In this document: piece after piece, positions 54,497 through 63,648 of the stretch
How the letters are laid out: each line of letters begins with the position of its first letter
Position numbering within the stretch: position 1 is the stretch's first letter
Assembly (NCBI RefSeq): GCF_019634775.1
Contig: NZ_JAHCAS010000001.1
Location: 620,001-684,000, forward strand
Direction of reading: 5' to 3'
DNA: 64,000 bases
DNA from: Dokdonella sp.
Lineage (GTDB): Bacteria > Pseudomonadota > Gammaproteobacteria > Xanthomonadales > Rhodanobacteraceae
The notes under the pieces: model-generated
Seen by the model: only the letters and a program-made list of their open reading frames with translations
Told to the model about the DNA's origin: nothing
Databases searched by the model: none
Program-made: the position numbers and the translations under genes

Positions 54497-56659
54497 TTAC
54501 TGCGTACGGATGACGGACGGATTGGCGATCTGCACGGCGGTGCCGCCGCTGACCAGCAGACTGGCCATCTCACCCTGCATTTCGGCGGTGGCCGCAGCCG
54601 AAGCGGTCGGGCTCAGCAACGAACCATGGTCGCCGACGATGAAGCGCACCGCGCCGCGGATGCCGCTGGCCGACTGAGTGGTCTGCGTGATCGAGGCGAG
54701 GCCGAGCGTGCGAATCAGCGGCTCGGTACCGGACAGCGGCGCGCCGGCCACACTGTTCGGGATGACCTGATCGGGCAGCACGCTGCCGCCACCGACGACT
54801 TCCTGCAGCAGCAGGCGCTTGGTCGCAAGCAGGCTGGTGTTCGCCGAGTTGGCGAAGTTGACCGGATCGGCCGAGTCGATGACGGTCTGCGCCGCGCCGA
54901 AGAAGGAATCGTAGTCCGGCGTGTTGGGCTGCAGGCCCGCGCTGGCGGCGAGGCCGGCGCGGATGCGCGGCCCGAAGGTCGGCGAGGCTTCGAGCATGCG
55001 CGCAATGCCACCACCCGGCACGTTCAGCAGGGCGGTCTGCACGTTCGGCTGCACACTCATGAACACCGTGCCGATGATGCCGCCGAGCGACTGGCCGACG
55101 AAGCTGATGCGCGTGCCGTCGAAGCTGACGGTCTGCACCCCCATCGTCGGAATCGCCCGGGCCAGCACGAGCAGGTCGGCGGCGGCCTGGCGGATGTTGT
55201 CGCGCGAAGTCAGCAGGCTCGACAGGTTGATGAAGTGCGCGCCCGACGAGTCGATGACACCGTCGGGGCCGGCGGCGCCGGTCGTGTTGTTGATGTAGTC
55301 GACGTTGAACGTGCGCTCGCGTGCGCCGGCCGCGGCGAACGGCGTATTGGCGATGTTGAGCGGGCTCGCCGGATTGGTGATGCCGTGCAGCGGCGCGTCG
55401 ATCGCGATCACCGCGAAGCCCTGCGCGGCGAGCGTGCCGGCGACGGCAAATGCATCGGTGCGATCACGCGTGATGCCATGCTGGTAGATCACCACCGGCC
55501 AGCCAGCAGCCGGCTTGGTGCGGCCCGATGCCGCATTCGGGACGGTCAGCAGCAGGGGCACCTTCTGTGTTGAATTGGCCACCGGCAACGGATTGGCATA
55601 GGTGACGAAGGTGGAGGTCGGATCGAGACCAAAGCCGTTGAAGGGCGGCACATAGGCGCCCGGTGCGGCACGCCAGAAACCGGTCAGTGGTGCGGTCGGC
55701 GCGGCCGCGCTCGGCGCACCGAGGTAGTACGGCAGATCGATCGTGCCGATGTAGACATCGGCGACCGGCGGCAGCGCGGCGTTGATCTGCGCCAGGGTAA
55801 GGCCGGTCGGAGCGAGCGCAGTCGCCGCCGCCGGCGAAGCCGCAGTGCGCGTCTGCACGGCGCCGATGACCGGCGTGATGCTCTGCGTGGTTGCCACCCA
55901 GGTCAGCACCACGCGATCGCGCGGAATCCCGGCGCCAGCCGCGGCGGCCAGGTGCGAATTCGTCAACTGGCGCAGCGGCTCGAGCGCGCAGGCGGTCGCG
56001 TTCGGCAGCAGCGGCTCCTGGGAGACGCCATTGACGCACAGCGGCGTCGTGCGCTTGGACAGGAAGTAGGCCTGGTCCGACGTGGCGTCGTTGCCGGCGT
56101 TGTCGGTGATGCCGTTGGTGAGCACGACCAGATACGAGGTCACCTGCTTGAGCGGTCGCGTCGGGACGATCGCCAGGGTGCGCCCGGTCGTGTCGGACGA
56201 CGCCAGCGCGGTGACGAAATCGGTGCCCGCCTGCAGTTCGGCAGTCACCCCGGTGACGCCGCCTCCAGGGCCACTCAGGGTGACCTGGAACACGCGCACA
56301 CTGGAGCCGGGAACGATGCTCGACGGCTTCGGCGGCGCGGAGAAGGTGGTCGTCATCGGCGACACCGTGCTCCAGCCGTCGAGCGCGTTGATCGCAACGC
56401 GCGGATTGGCGTAGTCGCTCGGATTCGGCACCGGGATGTTGAGCGTGAGATCCGTCGTACCCGACAGCAGAAGGTTGTTCGGGAACGGGATGACGCTGGC
56501 ACTCGGATCGAAGCGCGCGGTGATGACGCCGGTGACCGGCGAGCCGTTGTTGTTGGTCGCGGGCGGCGTGTCGACGGCGCGCGGGCTGTTGCTTCCGCCG
56601 CCGCACGCGACCAGAAGCAGTGACGGCAGCAGGACTGCCGCGATCAATCGAGCCTGCAT
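54497..56659 (-). CDS. Lipase/esterase lipoprotein of the envelope module
   Basis: 720 residues. A lipobox (LLLVACGGG, Cys19) anchors it to a membrane. The N-terminal 350 residues resemble the bacterial lipase N-terminal domain (FDPSASVIPFPNNLLLSG, RPLKQVTSYLVVLTNGI). The C-terminal alpha/beta-hydrolase part has the oxyanion YQHGITRDR, nucleophile Ser524 in GQSLGG and a likely catalytic His in VGDHGSLL. It would release fatty acids or other acyl groups at the cell surface. It is the first gene of the five-gene unit; AAGGGGA precedes the start at 56659. Confidence 0.9.
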   Translation of the reverse strand: MQARLIAAVLLPSLLLVACGGGSNSPRAVDTPPATNNNGSPVTGVITARFDPSASVIPFPNNLLLSGTTDLTLNIPVPNPSDYANPRVAINALDGWSTVSPMTTTFSAPPKPSSIVPGSSVRVFQVTLSGPGGGVTGVTAELQAGTDFVTALASSDTTGRTLAIVPTRPLKQVTSYLVVLTNGITDNAGNDATSDQAYFLSKRTTPLCVNGVSQEPLLPNATACALEPLRQLTNSHLAAAAGAGIPRDRVVLTWVATTQSITPVIGAVQTRTAASPAAATALAPTGLTLAQINAALPPVADVYIGTIDLPYYLGAPSAAAPTAPLTGFWRAAPGAYVPPFNGFGLDPTSTFVTYANPLPVANSTQKVPLLLTVPNAASGRTKPAAGWPVVIYQHGITRDRTDAFAVAGTLAAQGFAVIAIDAPLHGITNPASPLNIANTPFAAAGARERTFNVDYINNTTGAAGPDGVIDSSGAHFINLSSLLTSRDNIRQAAADLLVLARAIPTMGVQTVSFDGTRISFVGQSLGGIIGTVFMSVQPNVQTALLNVPGGGIARMLEASPTFGPRIRAGLAASAGLQPNTPDYDSFFGAAQTVIDSADPVNFANSANTSLLATKRLLLQEVVGGGSVLPDQVIPNSVAGAPLSGTEPLIRTLGLASITQTTQSASGIRGAVRFIVGDHGSLLSPTASAAATAEMQGEMASLLVSGGTAVQIANPSVIRTQ

Positions 56660-56806
56660 GGGTATCCCCTTCGTAGTGTTCGCATGATGAAACCGGCTTG
56701 GCATCTTAGGCCGTTCAAACGCCTGTTGGCAACGCTCGCTTAACCGAAATTTCCTAGTTACATCAGCATGTTGCGGCGCACCATACGCTCAGGAATGGTG
56801 TACTCG

Positions 56807-57685
56807 TCAGTACTCGTCCGGCACCTCGTCCCAGGTGCCCGGTTGCGGCGCGAAACCACGTGGCGACCAGCCGAAGTCGGCACGCGCCTCGGCGTCGTCG
56901 GTGATGAGGTCCTGGCGCAGGCGTGTCAGGGCGGCACGCCCCGGCAAGCCACCGGAGCGCAGGCGACCCCATAGCGGCCATGCCACATCGAGCGCACGAA
57001 GTGGCAGGGGTATGCCAAGGCAGGGCACACCGAGCGATGCACGCAGGCGCGCGAGCATCGTTGCGAAGGCGAGGCGCTCGCCACCGCCGAGTGCATAGGT
57101 GCGATCCTGTCCGACACCACGTTTCCACAGCGCAAGACATGCCTCGGCAAGATCCGCGGCATGCACGGGCTGACGCAGGCCACTCGCCGCCGGCAACGCA
57201 GGCAGCACGTGCCAGCGCCGACCGAGGCGTGCGATCGGAGTCAGGCTGCGATCGAGGCCGGCACCATAGATCAGAGTCGGCCGCAACACGGTCCATGCAC
57301 GCGATTGCGCCGCGCAAACCACAGCCACTGCGCGCTCCGCCTCGAGCAGGCGTGCAGCCAGCACGCGTTCGCCGGCATCGGCAGAATCGCGCTTGCTGTC
57401 CACGCTCATCGAGCCGAACGCGATCACGCGAGCGCGCGCATCAAGGCGCGCCGACGCCAGCCAACGCGCCAGTCCGTCGAGCGGACCAAGACTGAAAACC
57501 ACCGAGATATCCGGCAAATCCGGCGCGGACGCATGAAGATCGCCCTGCAGCCAGCGCAGGCGCGGGTGCCGCGCGCTGCGCGCGATGCGGCTCAACGCAT
57601 GCACCTCATGGCCGTCATCGAGCAAGGCCGGCACGAGGAAACGGCCGATCTGGCCGCTCGCGCCGAGGACGAGACAGGCGCCCAT
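56807..57685 (-). CDS. NAD(P)-binding epimerase/dehydratase-family protein
   Basis: 292 residues. LVLGASGQIGRFLVPALLD is the N-terminal Rossmann motif of atypical or extended SDRs. PTLIYGAGLDRSLTPIAR corresponds to the family's post-active-site region, but the YxxxK pair is not evident. It may therefore be a non-catalytic or atypical member. It starts nine bases after the kinase-like gene and is probably in the same transcript. Substrate unknown. Confidence 0.82.
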   Translation of the reverse strand: MGACLVLGASGQIGRFLVPALLDDGHEVHALSRIARSARHPRLRWLQGDLHASAPDLPDISVVFSLGPLDGLARWLASARLDARARVIAFGSMSVDSKRDSADAGERVLAARLLEAERAVAVVCAAQSRAWTVLRPTLIYGAGLDRSLTPIARLGRRWHVLPALPAASGLRQPVHAADLAEACLALWKRGVGQDRTYALGGGERLAFATMLARLRASLGVPCLGIPLPLRALDVAWPLWGRLRSGGLPGRAALTRLRQDLITDDAEARADFGWSPRGFAPQPGTWDEVPDEY

Positions 57686-57694
57686 GCGCGGGGT

Positions 57695-58705
57695 TCAGTT
57701 CACTGGCGTGGAATCAACCGGGAGCACGAGCGTGAAGGTCGAACCCTCGCCCGGTTTCGTGCGCACGGTCACCGATCCGCCATGCGCCTTGACCAGATTG
57801 CGGACACTGGCAAGACCCAGGCCGGCGGCGCCGGGCCTGGTCGTGAAGTAAGGCTCGAAGATGCTCGGCAGTACGTCCTCGTCGATGCCGCTGCCGCTGT
57901 CGGTGAAACTGATTTCCACGCCGCGCGAGGGGTTTGCGCGCGCCTGCACGACGAGGCGACCTTCGCCGTCCATCGCCGCGGCGGCATTGTTGGCGAGCTG
58001 GATGAAGGCACGCGTGAGCTGGTCGACCGGCAAGCTCACCCTCGGCAGGTCGGCGTAGTCGCGCACGATCTCGATGCGCCCAGCCCACACACGGGACGCG
58101 AGCGTCAGAGCGGCATCGAGCGCAGCCACCGGATCGCTGCCGGTCGCGTTGCCGGCGGCCGGCGCCTGCACCGCCATTCGCAACGCCGAGGCCAACGCAT
58201 CCGATCCGACCAGCGCCCGTTCGACTTCGTCGAGTCGCTGGCACGCGTCGACCAGAAGGTTGCTCTTGTCGAGGGCGGCACGTGCCGTGAACAGCTTGCG
58301 GCGCGCATCCTCGACATGGCCGACGAGTTGGTCGAGGCCGGCCTTGTCGGCACCGAAGATCATCTCGACCGGTTGCAGGCAATACTGCACGGCGTTGTCG
58401 TAGGCCTTGACCAGGGCGCGATAGTCGTCGAGCGAGGTACCGACCACACCAACCCGCGCCACGGCCTCGGCGAGCGGCGCCTGCACGTCGGTCACGAAGC
58501 CGGATGCGAGCCGCCCGAGTAGCGCCTCTTCACTGGCCGGAACCAGCTGTGCCTGGATCGCGCGCAAGGTATCGACCTCGCCCAGCGCATCGACCAACTC
58601 GTCGTCGAGATGCCGCGTGGTCGCTCTTTCCTTGCGCAACTGCAGATACAGCCACACGGCGATGCAGACAGCGATCGCCGCAACCAGCCAGCCCATCCAG
58701 ACCAT
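57695..58705 (-). CDS. Histidine-kinase-like sensor with degenerate H-box
   Basis: 336 residues. It has one N-terminal helix (WLVAAIAVCIAVWLYLQL), a coiled coil (about 22-60), a helical region, and an ATP-binding domain with N-box QLANNAAAAMDGEG, G1 FTDSGSGIDED, F-box FEPYFTTRPGAAGLGL and G2 VRNLVKAHGGSV. The H-box is LASGFVTDVQAPL, in which Thr72 stands where the phospho-acceptor His should be (compare LAAGVAHEINNPL). There is no response regulator nearby. The start at 58705 has GGAGG eight bases upstream. It may be a pseudokinase or may phosphorylate another site. Confidence 0.85.
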   Translation of the reverse strand: MVWMGWLVAAIAVCIAVWLYLQLRKERATTRHLDDELVDALGEVDTLRAIQAQLVPASEEALLGRLASGFVTDVQAPLAEAVARVGVVGTSLDDYRALVKAYDNAVQYCLQPVEMIFGADKAGLDQLVGHVEDARRKLFTARAALDKSNLLVDACQRLDEVERALVGSDALASALRMAVQAPAAGNATGSDPVAALDAALTLASRVWAGRIEIVRDYADLPRVSLPVDQLTRAFIQLANNAAAAMDGEGRLVVQARANPSRGVEISFTDSGSGIDEDVLPSIFEPYFTTRPGAAGLGLASVRNLVKAHGGSVTVRTKPGEGSTFTLVLPVDSTPVN

Positions 58706-58752
58706 CCGACGACCTCCCTCAGCGCCCGCGCAGGCGGCGAGTATATGCCCGC

Positions 58753-59703
58753 TCAAGCCATCAGCAGCAGCATTTCGATGACGATGAAAGTGGCGAATGC
58801 GGCGACCAGGACCAGGCCCTCGCGACGCGACAGCTCACCGTCGTTGCGCATCATCGGGTAGACCGCAACGGACAAGGCGAGCAGGGCCGGCAGTTCGAGA
58901 TTGGACAGGGCCGCACCGGTCACCAGTGGCCCGGCGGCCAGCACGAGCAAGGCCGGCAGCGGCAGCACGTTGGCAAGCGCGCCGAACAGCACCTGGCCGA
59001 CGGCGAAATCGCCATGGCCGCGGCGCGCGTGCACGAGCGCCGCCGGCAAGCCGGCGATGGCTGCGGCCGGGCCGAGCAGCAGCAGTCCGACGAGCAGCGT
59101 GCCCGATTCGAGGCCCGCGGCCAGGCCAAGGGCGGCGCCCACGAGCAACCAGGCACCGAGACCAACCAGGCCCAGACCAACCAGGCTGCGTACCGCGAGC
59201 AGGCCGGAAGCGGCGCGTACCGCATCGCCGTCGAACAGGGCGCGCGCGGCGATGCGTTCGCGGCCGGTGTCGCGTGCAAGCAGGACCATGGCGACCAGCG
59301 TCGCTGTGCCGAGCAGGCCGGCATCGAGCGCCGCAAGCAAGCCGTCGAAGACCAGCACTCCGAACAGGACCGTAGCCAGCGCGATCAACGGGATCGCGTG
59401 CACGAAGGTCCTCAGGCGCAGGCGCAGCGGCGCGAGCATTGCGGCCAGACCCAGCACGAGGCCCAACTGGGCGATTGCGCCTCCGACGAGGCTGCCGAGC
59501 GCAAGCGCTCGCGCATCGACGAACAGCGCGGCCACCACGATGGCCGCCGCCGGCACGATCGCATTGAGCGCGCTCGCACCCAGGGCAAACGCAAACCCCT
59601 GCACGGCACGACGTGCACACAGCGCAGCAAACCCCTTGGCGAAGGCGTCGGTGCCGAGCAGCAGCACGAGGATACCGAGCAAATACCAGCCAACATCGAC
59701 CAT
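58753..59703 (-). CDS. CaCA (Na+/Ca2+ exchanger)-family membrane protein, degenerate
   Basis: 316 residues with about ten hydrophobic helices in two inverted-repeat halves. Each half has the alpha-repeat framework (ALALGSLVGGAIAQLGLVLG; DFAVGQVLFGALANVLPL). The hallmark GTSxPE, whose Glu binds Ca2+/Na+, is replaced by GASALN (Asn47) in the first half and GPAAAI (Ile216) in the second, so cation exchange of the usual kind is doubtful. The start at 59703 has GGGAG. It precedes the kinase-like gene by 47 bases. Confidence 0.8.
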   Translation of the reverse strand: MVDVGWYLLGILVLLLGTDAFAKGFAALCARRAVQGFAFALGASALNAIVPAAAIVVAALFVDARALALGSLVGGAIAQLGLVLGLAAMLAPLRLRLRTFVHAIPLIALATVLFGVLVFDGLLAALDAGLLGTATLVAMVLLARDTGRERIAARALFDGDAVRAASGLLAVRSLVGLGLVGLGAWLLVGAALGLAAGLESGTLLVGLLLLGPAAAIAGLPAALVHARRGHGDFAVGQVLFGALANVLPLPALLVLAAGPLVTGAALSNLELPALLALSVAVYPMMRNDGELSRREGLVLVAAFATFIVIEMLLLMA

Positions 59704-60082
59704 GATGCACTCCCGGCAGCGGCACGCTGCAACCGAAGGCCGCAGTCTAGGTATGTTCTGATCAATCCCACAACGGCGCCACCGTCTTGTGCAGGCGCAT
59801 ATCAAGGGGCGACGGCGAAGGCAGACTGGCCGTCTGTCGAGCCGGCGCAGCGCCGAGCTGCGCCCGCACAGGATGGCCCCAACCTCTTGATTCCCGATGA
59901 CGACGTGACCGCAGCGCAGACCAGCGCGCATGTGTCATGTCATGATCGACATGGACTGCTTCGACTGCGGCCGGAGCAGCTCCCGCAAACGCAGCCCTGT
60001 GAGAACGCCTTCAGCGCGATCGATAGGCTTCAGGCCGCCCGAGTCGAACCAGGCGACCTTCGACCCCGAATACGGATAACCC
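59704..60082. other. Divergent intergenic region, no gene seen
   Basis: This 379-base region separates the CaCA-like gene from the barrel-protein gene. No protein-like frame, tRNA or strong hairpin is visible. A six-base inverted pair CATGTC...GACATG lies near 59936-59953 and could be an operator. The promoters of both flanking genes must be here. Confidence 0.5.
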
Positions 60083-60883
60083 ATGCGCCTGCCCGCATCC
60101 GCCCTGTCCATCGCCATCGTCGTGCTCGCCTGCACGAGCCTCGTCGCGCCGGCACATGCCGACGACGACCGCTTCGCGTTGACCGCATCGGGTTTCCACC
60201 CGACCTCGCACACCCGGGTCAGCGCGGATGCCGGCGATCTGCGTGGTGAAACCCTCGACTTCGAGGACCGCTTCGCCCTTGCGCGCAAGACCACACGATT
60301 GCGTCTCGACGGCATGCTGCGCCTCGGCGACCGCCATCGCCTGGTGTTCAACCACTACGACCTCGAGCGCCGCCGCTCTACGGTGATCGACGAAACGATC
60401 CGCTACGACGGTCAGACCTTCCCGATCGACACCTTGGTCAGTGGTCGCTTCGACTTCAGCCTCTCCACGCTCTCGTATGAATACGCGGTCGTCGAGACGC
60501 CTTCATTGCGTGTAGGCGCGCAGATCGGCGCGCACTGGGCGAGGGCGCGCATCCGCATCCGCAGCCACGGCACGCCGATCGCCGACGTCCACACGCGCGC
60601 CGAAGGCGGCTCGCCCGCGCTTGGCCTGCGCTTGCTCGCCACGCCAGGCGGACACTGGCGGCTCGGCGGCTACGTGCAGGCGTTCAAGGCCGACATCGGC
60701 AACGTCGACGCCCGTTTCACGCGCGCCGGCATATTCGCCGAATACCGCATCAGCACGCACCTCGGTGCGCAGCTCGGCCATGACTGGTTCAAGCTCGACG
60801 CCGACTACGCGAAACCGAGCTGGAACGGCCGGCTCGATCTCGTCGTGCGCGGCCCGTCCGCGGGCCTGACGCTGGCGTTCTGA
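60083..60883 (+). CDS. Putative outer-membrane beta-barrel protein
   Basis: 266 residues. A signal peptide (SALSIAIVVLACTSLVAPAHA) is followed by alternating polar and hydrophobic strands (LRLDGMLRLGDRHRLVFNHY, LSTLSYEYAVV, LRVGAQIGAHWARARIRI). The protein ends with the outer-membrane signature LTLAF. About eight to ten strands fit. I do not recognise a named family. The ATG at 60083 is preceded by GGATAA. It stands alone, convergent with the dehydrogenase gene across two repeats. Confidence 0.75.
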   Translation: MRLPASALSIAIVVLACTSLVAPAHADDDRFALTASGFHPTSHTRVSADAGDLRGETLDFEDRFALARKTTRLRLDGMLRLGDRHRLVFNHYDLERRRSTVIDETIRYDGQTFPIDTLVSGRFDFSLSTLSYEYAVVETPSLRVGAQIGAHWARARIRIRSHGTPIADVHTRAEGGSPALGLRLLATPGGHWRLGGYVQAFKADIGNVDARFTRAGIFAEYRISTHLGAQLGHDWFKLDADYAKPSWNGRLDLVVRGPSAGLTLAF

Positions 60884-60916
60884 CCTAAGGATGCTCTGCC
60901 GTACAACGCCCAAAGA

Positions 60917-60940
60917 AGCATCACGCCTCAAGGCGTTTCC
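60917..60940. repeat. Family-A repeat, right arm
   Basis: AGCATCACGCCTCAAGGCG followed by TTTCC is the right-arm form of the repeat at 1678-1700; GGATGCT at about 60889 is a short left-arm trace. It lies just after the barrel-protein stop. Confidence 0.55.
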
Positions 60941-60970
60941 TGCAAAAACCCTGGAAAGGTCAGATCAGAT

Positions 60971-61034
60971 CCCTTCGCGGCTGAAGCCGCACACAAGGAC
61001 TTGATTTCGTGGGGGCGATTTCAGCCGCGAAGGG
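60971..61034. repeat. Inverted repeat, family E; likely two-way terminator
   Basis: Perfect 15-base arms (CCCTTCGCGGCTGAA at 60971-60985 and its complement at 61020-61034) flank a 34-base loop. It lies 44 bases after the dehydrogenase stop on the minus strand and after the barrel-protein stop on the plus strand. Confidence 0.75.
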
Positions 61035-61077
61035 TGAAATCAGTGCATCCTCAACGGCAACTCGCCCTGTGCCCGAT

Positions 61078-62217
<1,140 letters not shown>

Positions 62218-62427
62218 TCACGCCACGACGATGCGGACGCGGGGCGGTCGGGTAATGATGGCGTATTGGGGGTGGGGCGGGATAGGCGACAGCAGCGACG
62301 ATCCTCGAATAGCTCAGCAGTCGTGGATGCATCACGCCTGCACGCGTGTTCAAGGGGCACCCGGGAAGATGCCTTTCCGCACGCTTCTCGCATTGCGCAG
62401 CATGGCCCGGCGACAGGTGCGGCCACT

Positions 62428-63035
62428 GGCGCTGCGCGCCGTTCGCTTTCGGCAATCCTGCCGAAAGCGTCGAACAAAGGTTCTGCCATCACGCCACTCT
62501 CCCAGCCATACGCAAGAAGGCCCGCTTGAGGCGGGCCCTTCTGCCTTGGGAGACCAGGATGACTCGCGCCATCCATGGCGCTCGGCCCTTCGGGCCCGGC
62601 GCTGCGCGCCGTTCGCTTTCGGCAATCCTGCCGAAAGCGTCGAACAAAGGTTCTGCCATCACGCCAGTCTCCCAGCCATACGCAAGAAGGCCCGCTTGAG
62701 GCGGGCCCTTCTGCCTTGGGAGACCAGGATGACTCGCGCCATCCATGGCGCTCGGCCCTTCGGGCCCGGCGCTGCGCGCCGTTCGCTTTCGGCAATCCTG
62801 CCGAAAGCGTCGAACAAAGGTTCTGCCATCACGCCAGTCTCCCAGCCATACGCAAGAAGGCCCGCTTGAGGTGGGCCCTTCTGCCTTGGGAGACCAGGAT
62901 GACTCGCGCCATCCATGGCGCTCGGCCCTTCGGGCCCGGCGCTGCGCGCCGTTCGCTTTCGGCAATCCTGCCGAAAGCGTCGAACAAAGGTTCTGCCATC
63001 ACGCCAGTCTCCCAGCCATACGCAAGAAGGCCCGC
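62428..63035. repeat. Tandem 170-bp repeat array beside tRNA-Gln
   Basis: Three full units (62481-62650, 62651-62820, 62821-62990) of exactly 170 bases differ at only one or two positions each. A partial unit (last 53 bases) lies at 62428-62480 and another (first 45 bases) at 62991-63035. Each unit contains hairpins: outer arms GTCTCCCA/TGGGAGAC around a terminator-like AGAAGGCCCGC stem, GCGCCAT-CC-ATGGCGC, GGCCC-TTC-GGGCC, GGCGC-TGC-GCGCC and CGCTTTCGGCA-ATCC-TGCCGAAAGCG. Positions 16-46 of a unit (AGTCTCCCA... to ...GCCCGCT) equal 31 bases of the tRNA-Gln 3' end and its terminator arm, in inverted orientation. Confidence 0.92.
62489..62999 (-). other. Three TGATG-coupled 56-codon frames within the array
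   Basis: On the minus strand each unit has an ATG (62999, 62829, 62659) and a stop 171 bases later. The stop overlaps the next ATG by one base. The frames encode near-identical basic peptides of 56 residues (MAEPLFDAFGRIAESERR... ending RMAGRLA or RMAGRVA; the first has His for Arg in one place). GGGAG lies nine bases before each ATG. Against coding: third-position GC is only about 70%, AGA/AGG codons are used, and other frames of the unit are open too. Whether they are translated is unknown. Confidence 0.35.
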
Positions 63036-63056
63036 CTGGAGCGGGCCTTCTTGCGT
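63020..63056 (-). terminator. Terminator hairpin after tRNA-Gln
   Basis: On the minus strand the stem CGCAAGAAGGCCCGC pairs with GCGGGCCTTCTTGCG around a five-base loop, directly after the encoded CCA. It is the centre of a larger perfect palindrome (63007-63069, 29-base arms) that also takes in the tRNA acceptor end. Confidence 0.85.
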
Positions 63057-63057
63057 A

Positions 63058-63131
63058 TGGCTGGGAGACTAGGATTCGAACCTAGATAAACGGAGTCAGA
63101 GTCCGTTGTCCTACCGTTAGACGATCTCCCA
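63058..63131 (-). tRNA. glnT: tRNA-Gln (anticodon CTG), CCA encoded
   Basis: 74 bases on the minus strand. Acceptor arms TGGGAGA/TCTCCCA pair; the discriminator is G, followed by an encoded CCA (63060-63058). The D arm is GTCTAACGGTAGGAC, the anticodon stem ACGGA/TCCGT with loop CTCTGAC giving anticodon CTG, and the T arm TAGG-TTCGAAT-CCTA. It reads CAG codons. It lies between rpsI and the repeat array, all on one strand. Confidence 0.95.
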
Positions 63132-63184
63132 ATGAACCGGGATGCCGGGCCGGGAAACATCCCGACCTGGCGAAAGCGTTTCGA

Positions 63185-63577
63185 TCAGCGCTTCGAGTAC
63201 TGCGTCGCGCGGCGGGCCTTGCGCAGGCCGACCTTCTTGCGCTCGACCTCGCGGGCGTCGCGGGTCATGAAACCGGCCTTGCGCAGCGGGGCCTTGAGGT
63301 TCTCGTCGTATTCGACGAGGGCGCGGGCGATGCCGAGGCGGATCGCGCCGGCCTGGCCGGTGGTGCCGCCGCCGGCGACCGTCACGAGGACGTCGAACTT
63401 CTCGGTGGCTTCGACGAGCTGCAGCGGCTGGCGCACGATCATGCGCGCCGTCTCGCGGCCGAAGAAGGTGTCGAGCGGCTTGCCGTTGACGACGATCGCG
63501 CCACTGCCCTTGCGCAGGAAGACGCGGGCGGCGGAGGACTTGCGACGGCCGGTGCCGTAGTTCTGCTGGATAGCCAT
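63185..63577 (-). CDS. rpsI: 30S ribosomal protein S9
   Basis: 130 residues, the same as E. coli S9. [16 protein letters not shown] opens the protein, [19 protein letters not shown] is the family signature and the basic tail ends QYSKR, which reaches the P-site tRNA. It follows rplM by 71 bases, the conserved rplM-rpsI operon. Confidence 0.98.
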   Translation of the reverse strand: MAIQQNYGTGRRKSSAARVFLRKGSGAIVVNGKPLDTFFGRETARMIVRQPLQLVEATEKFDVLVTVAGGGTTGQAGAIRLGIARALVEYDENLKAPLRKAGFMTRDAREVERKKVGLRKARRATQYSKR

Positions 63578-63648
63578 TTGACGTTCGCTGGTTCTTGTCT
63601 ATTTATAAAGAGTGGGGTGCCGCGGACGAGCCCACGGCGATGCCTGGC

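Noticed and set aside
62428..63035. CRISPR array
   Set aside because: The repeats are contiguous 170-bp units without unique spacers, and there are no cas genes.
62575..63072. Plus-strand frames through the 170-bp array
   Set aside because: They change register from unit to unit, have no ribosome sites and differ from the coupled minus-strand frames; openness alone means little in this GC-rich sequence.
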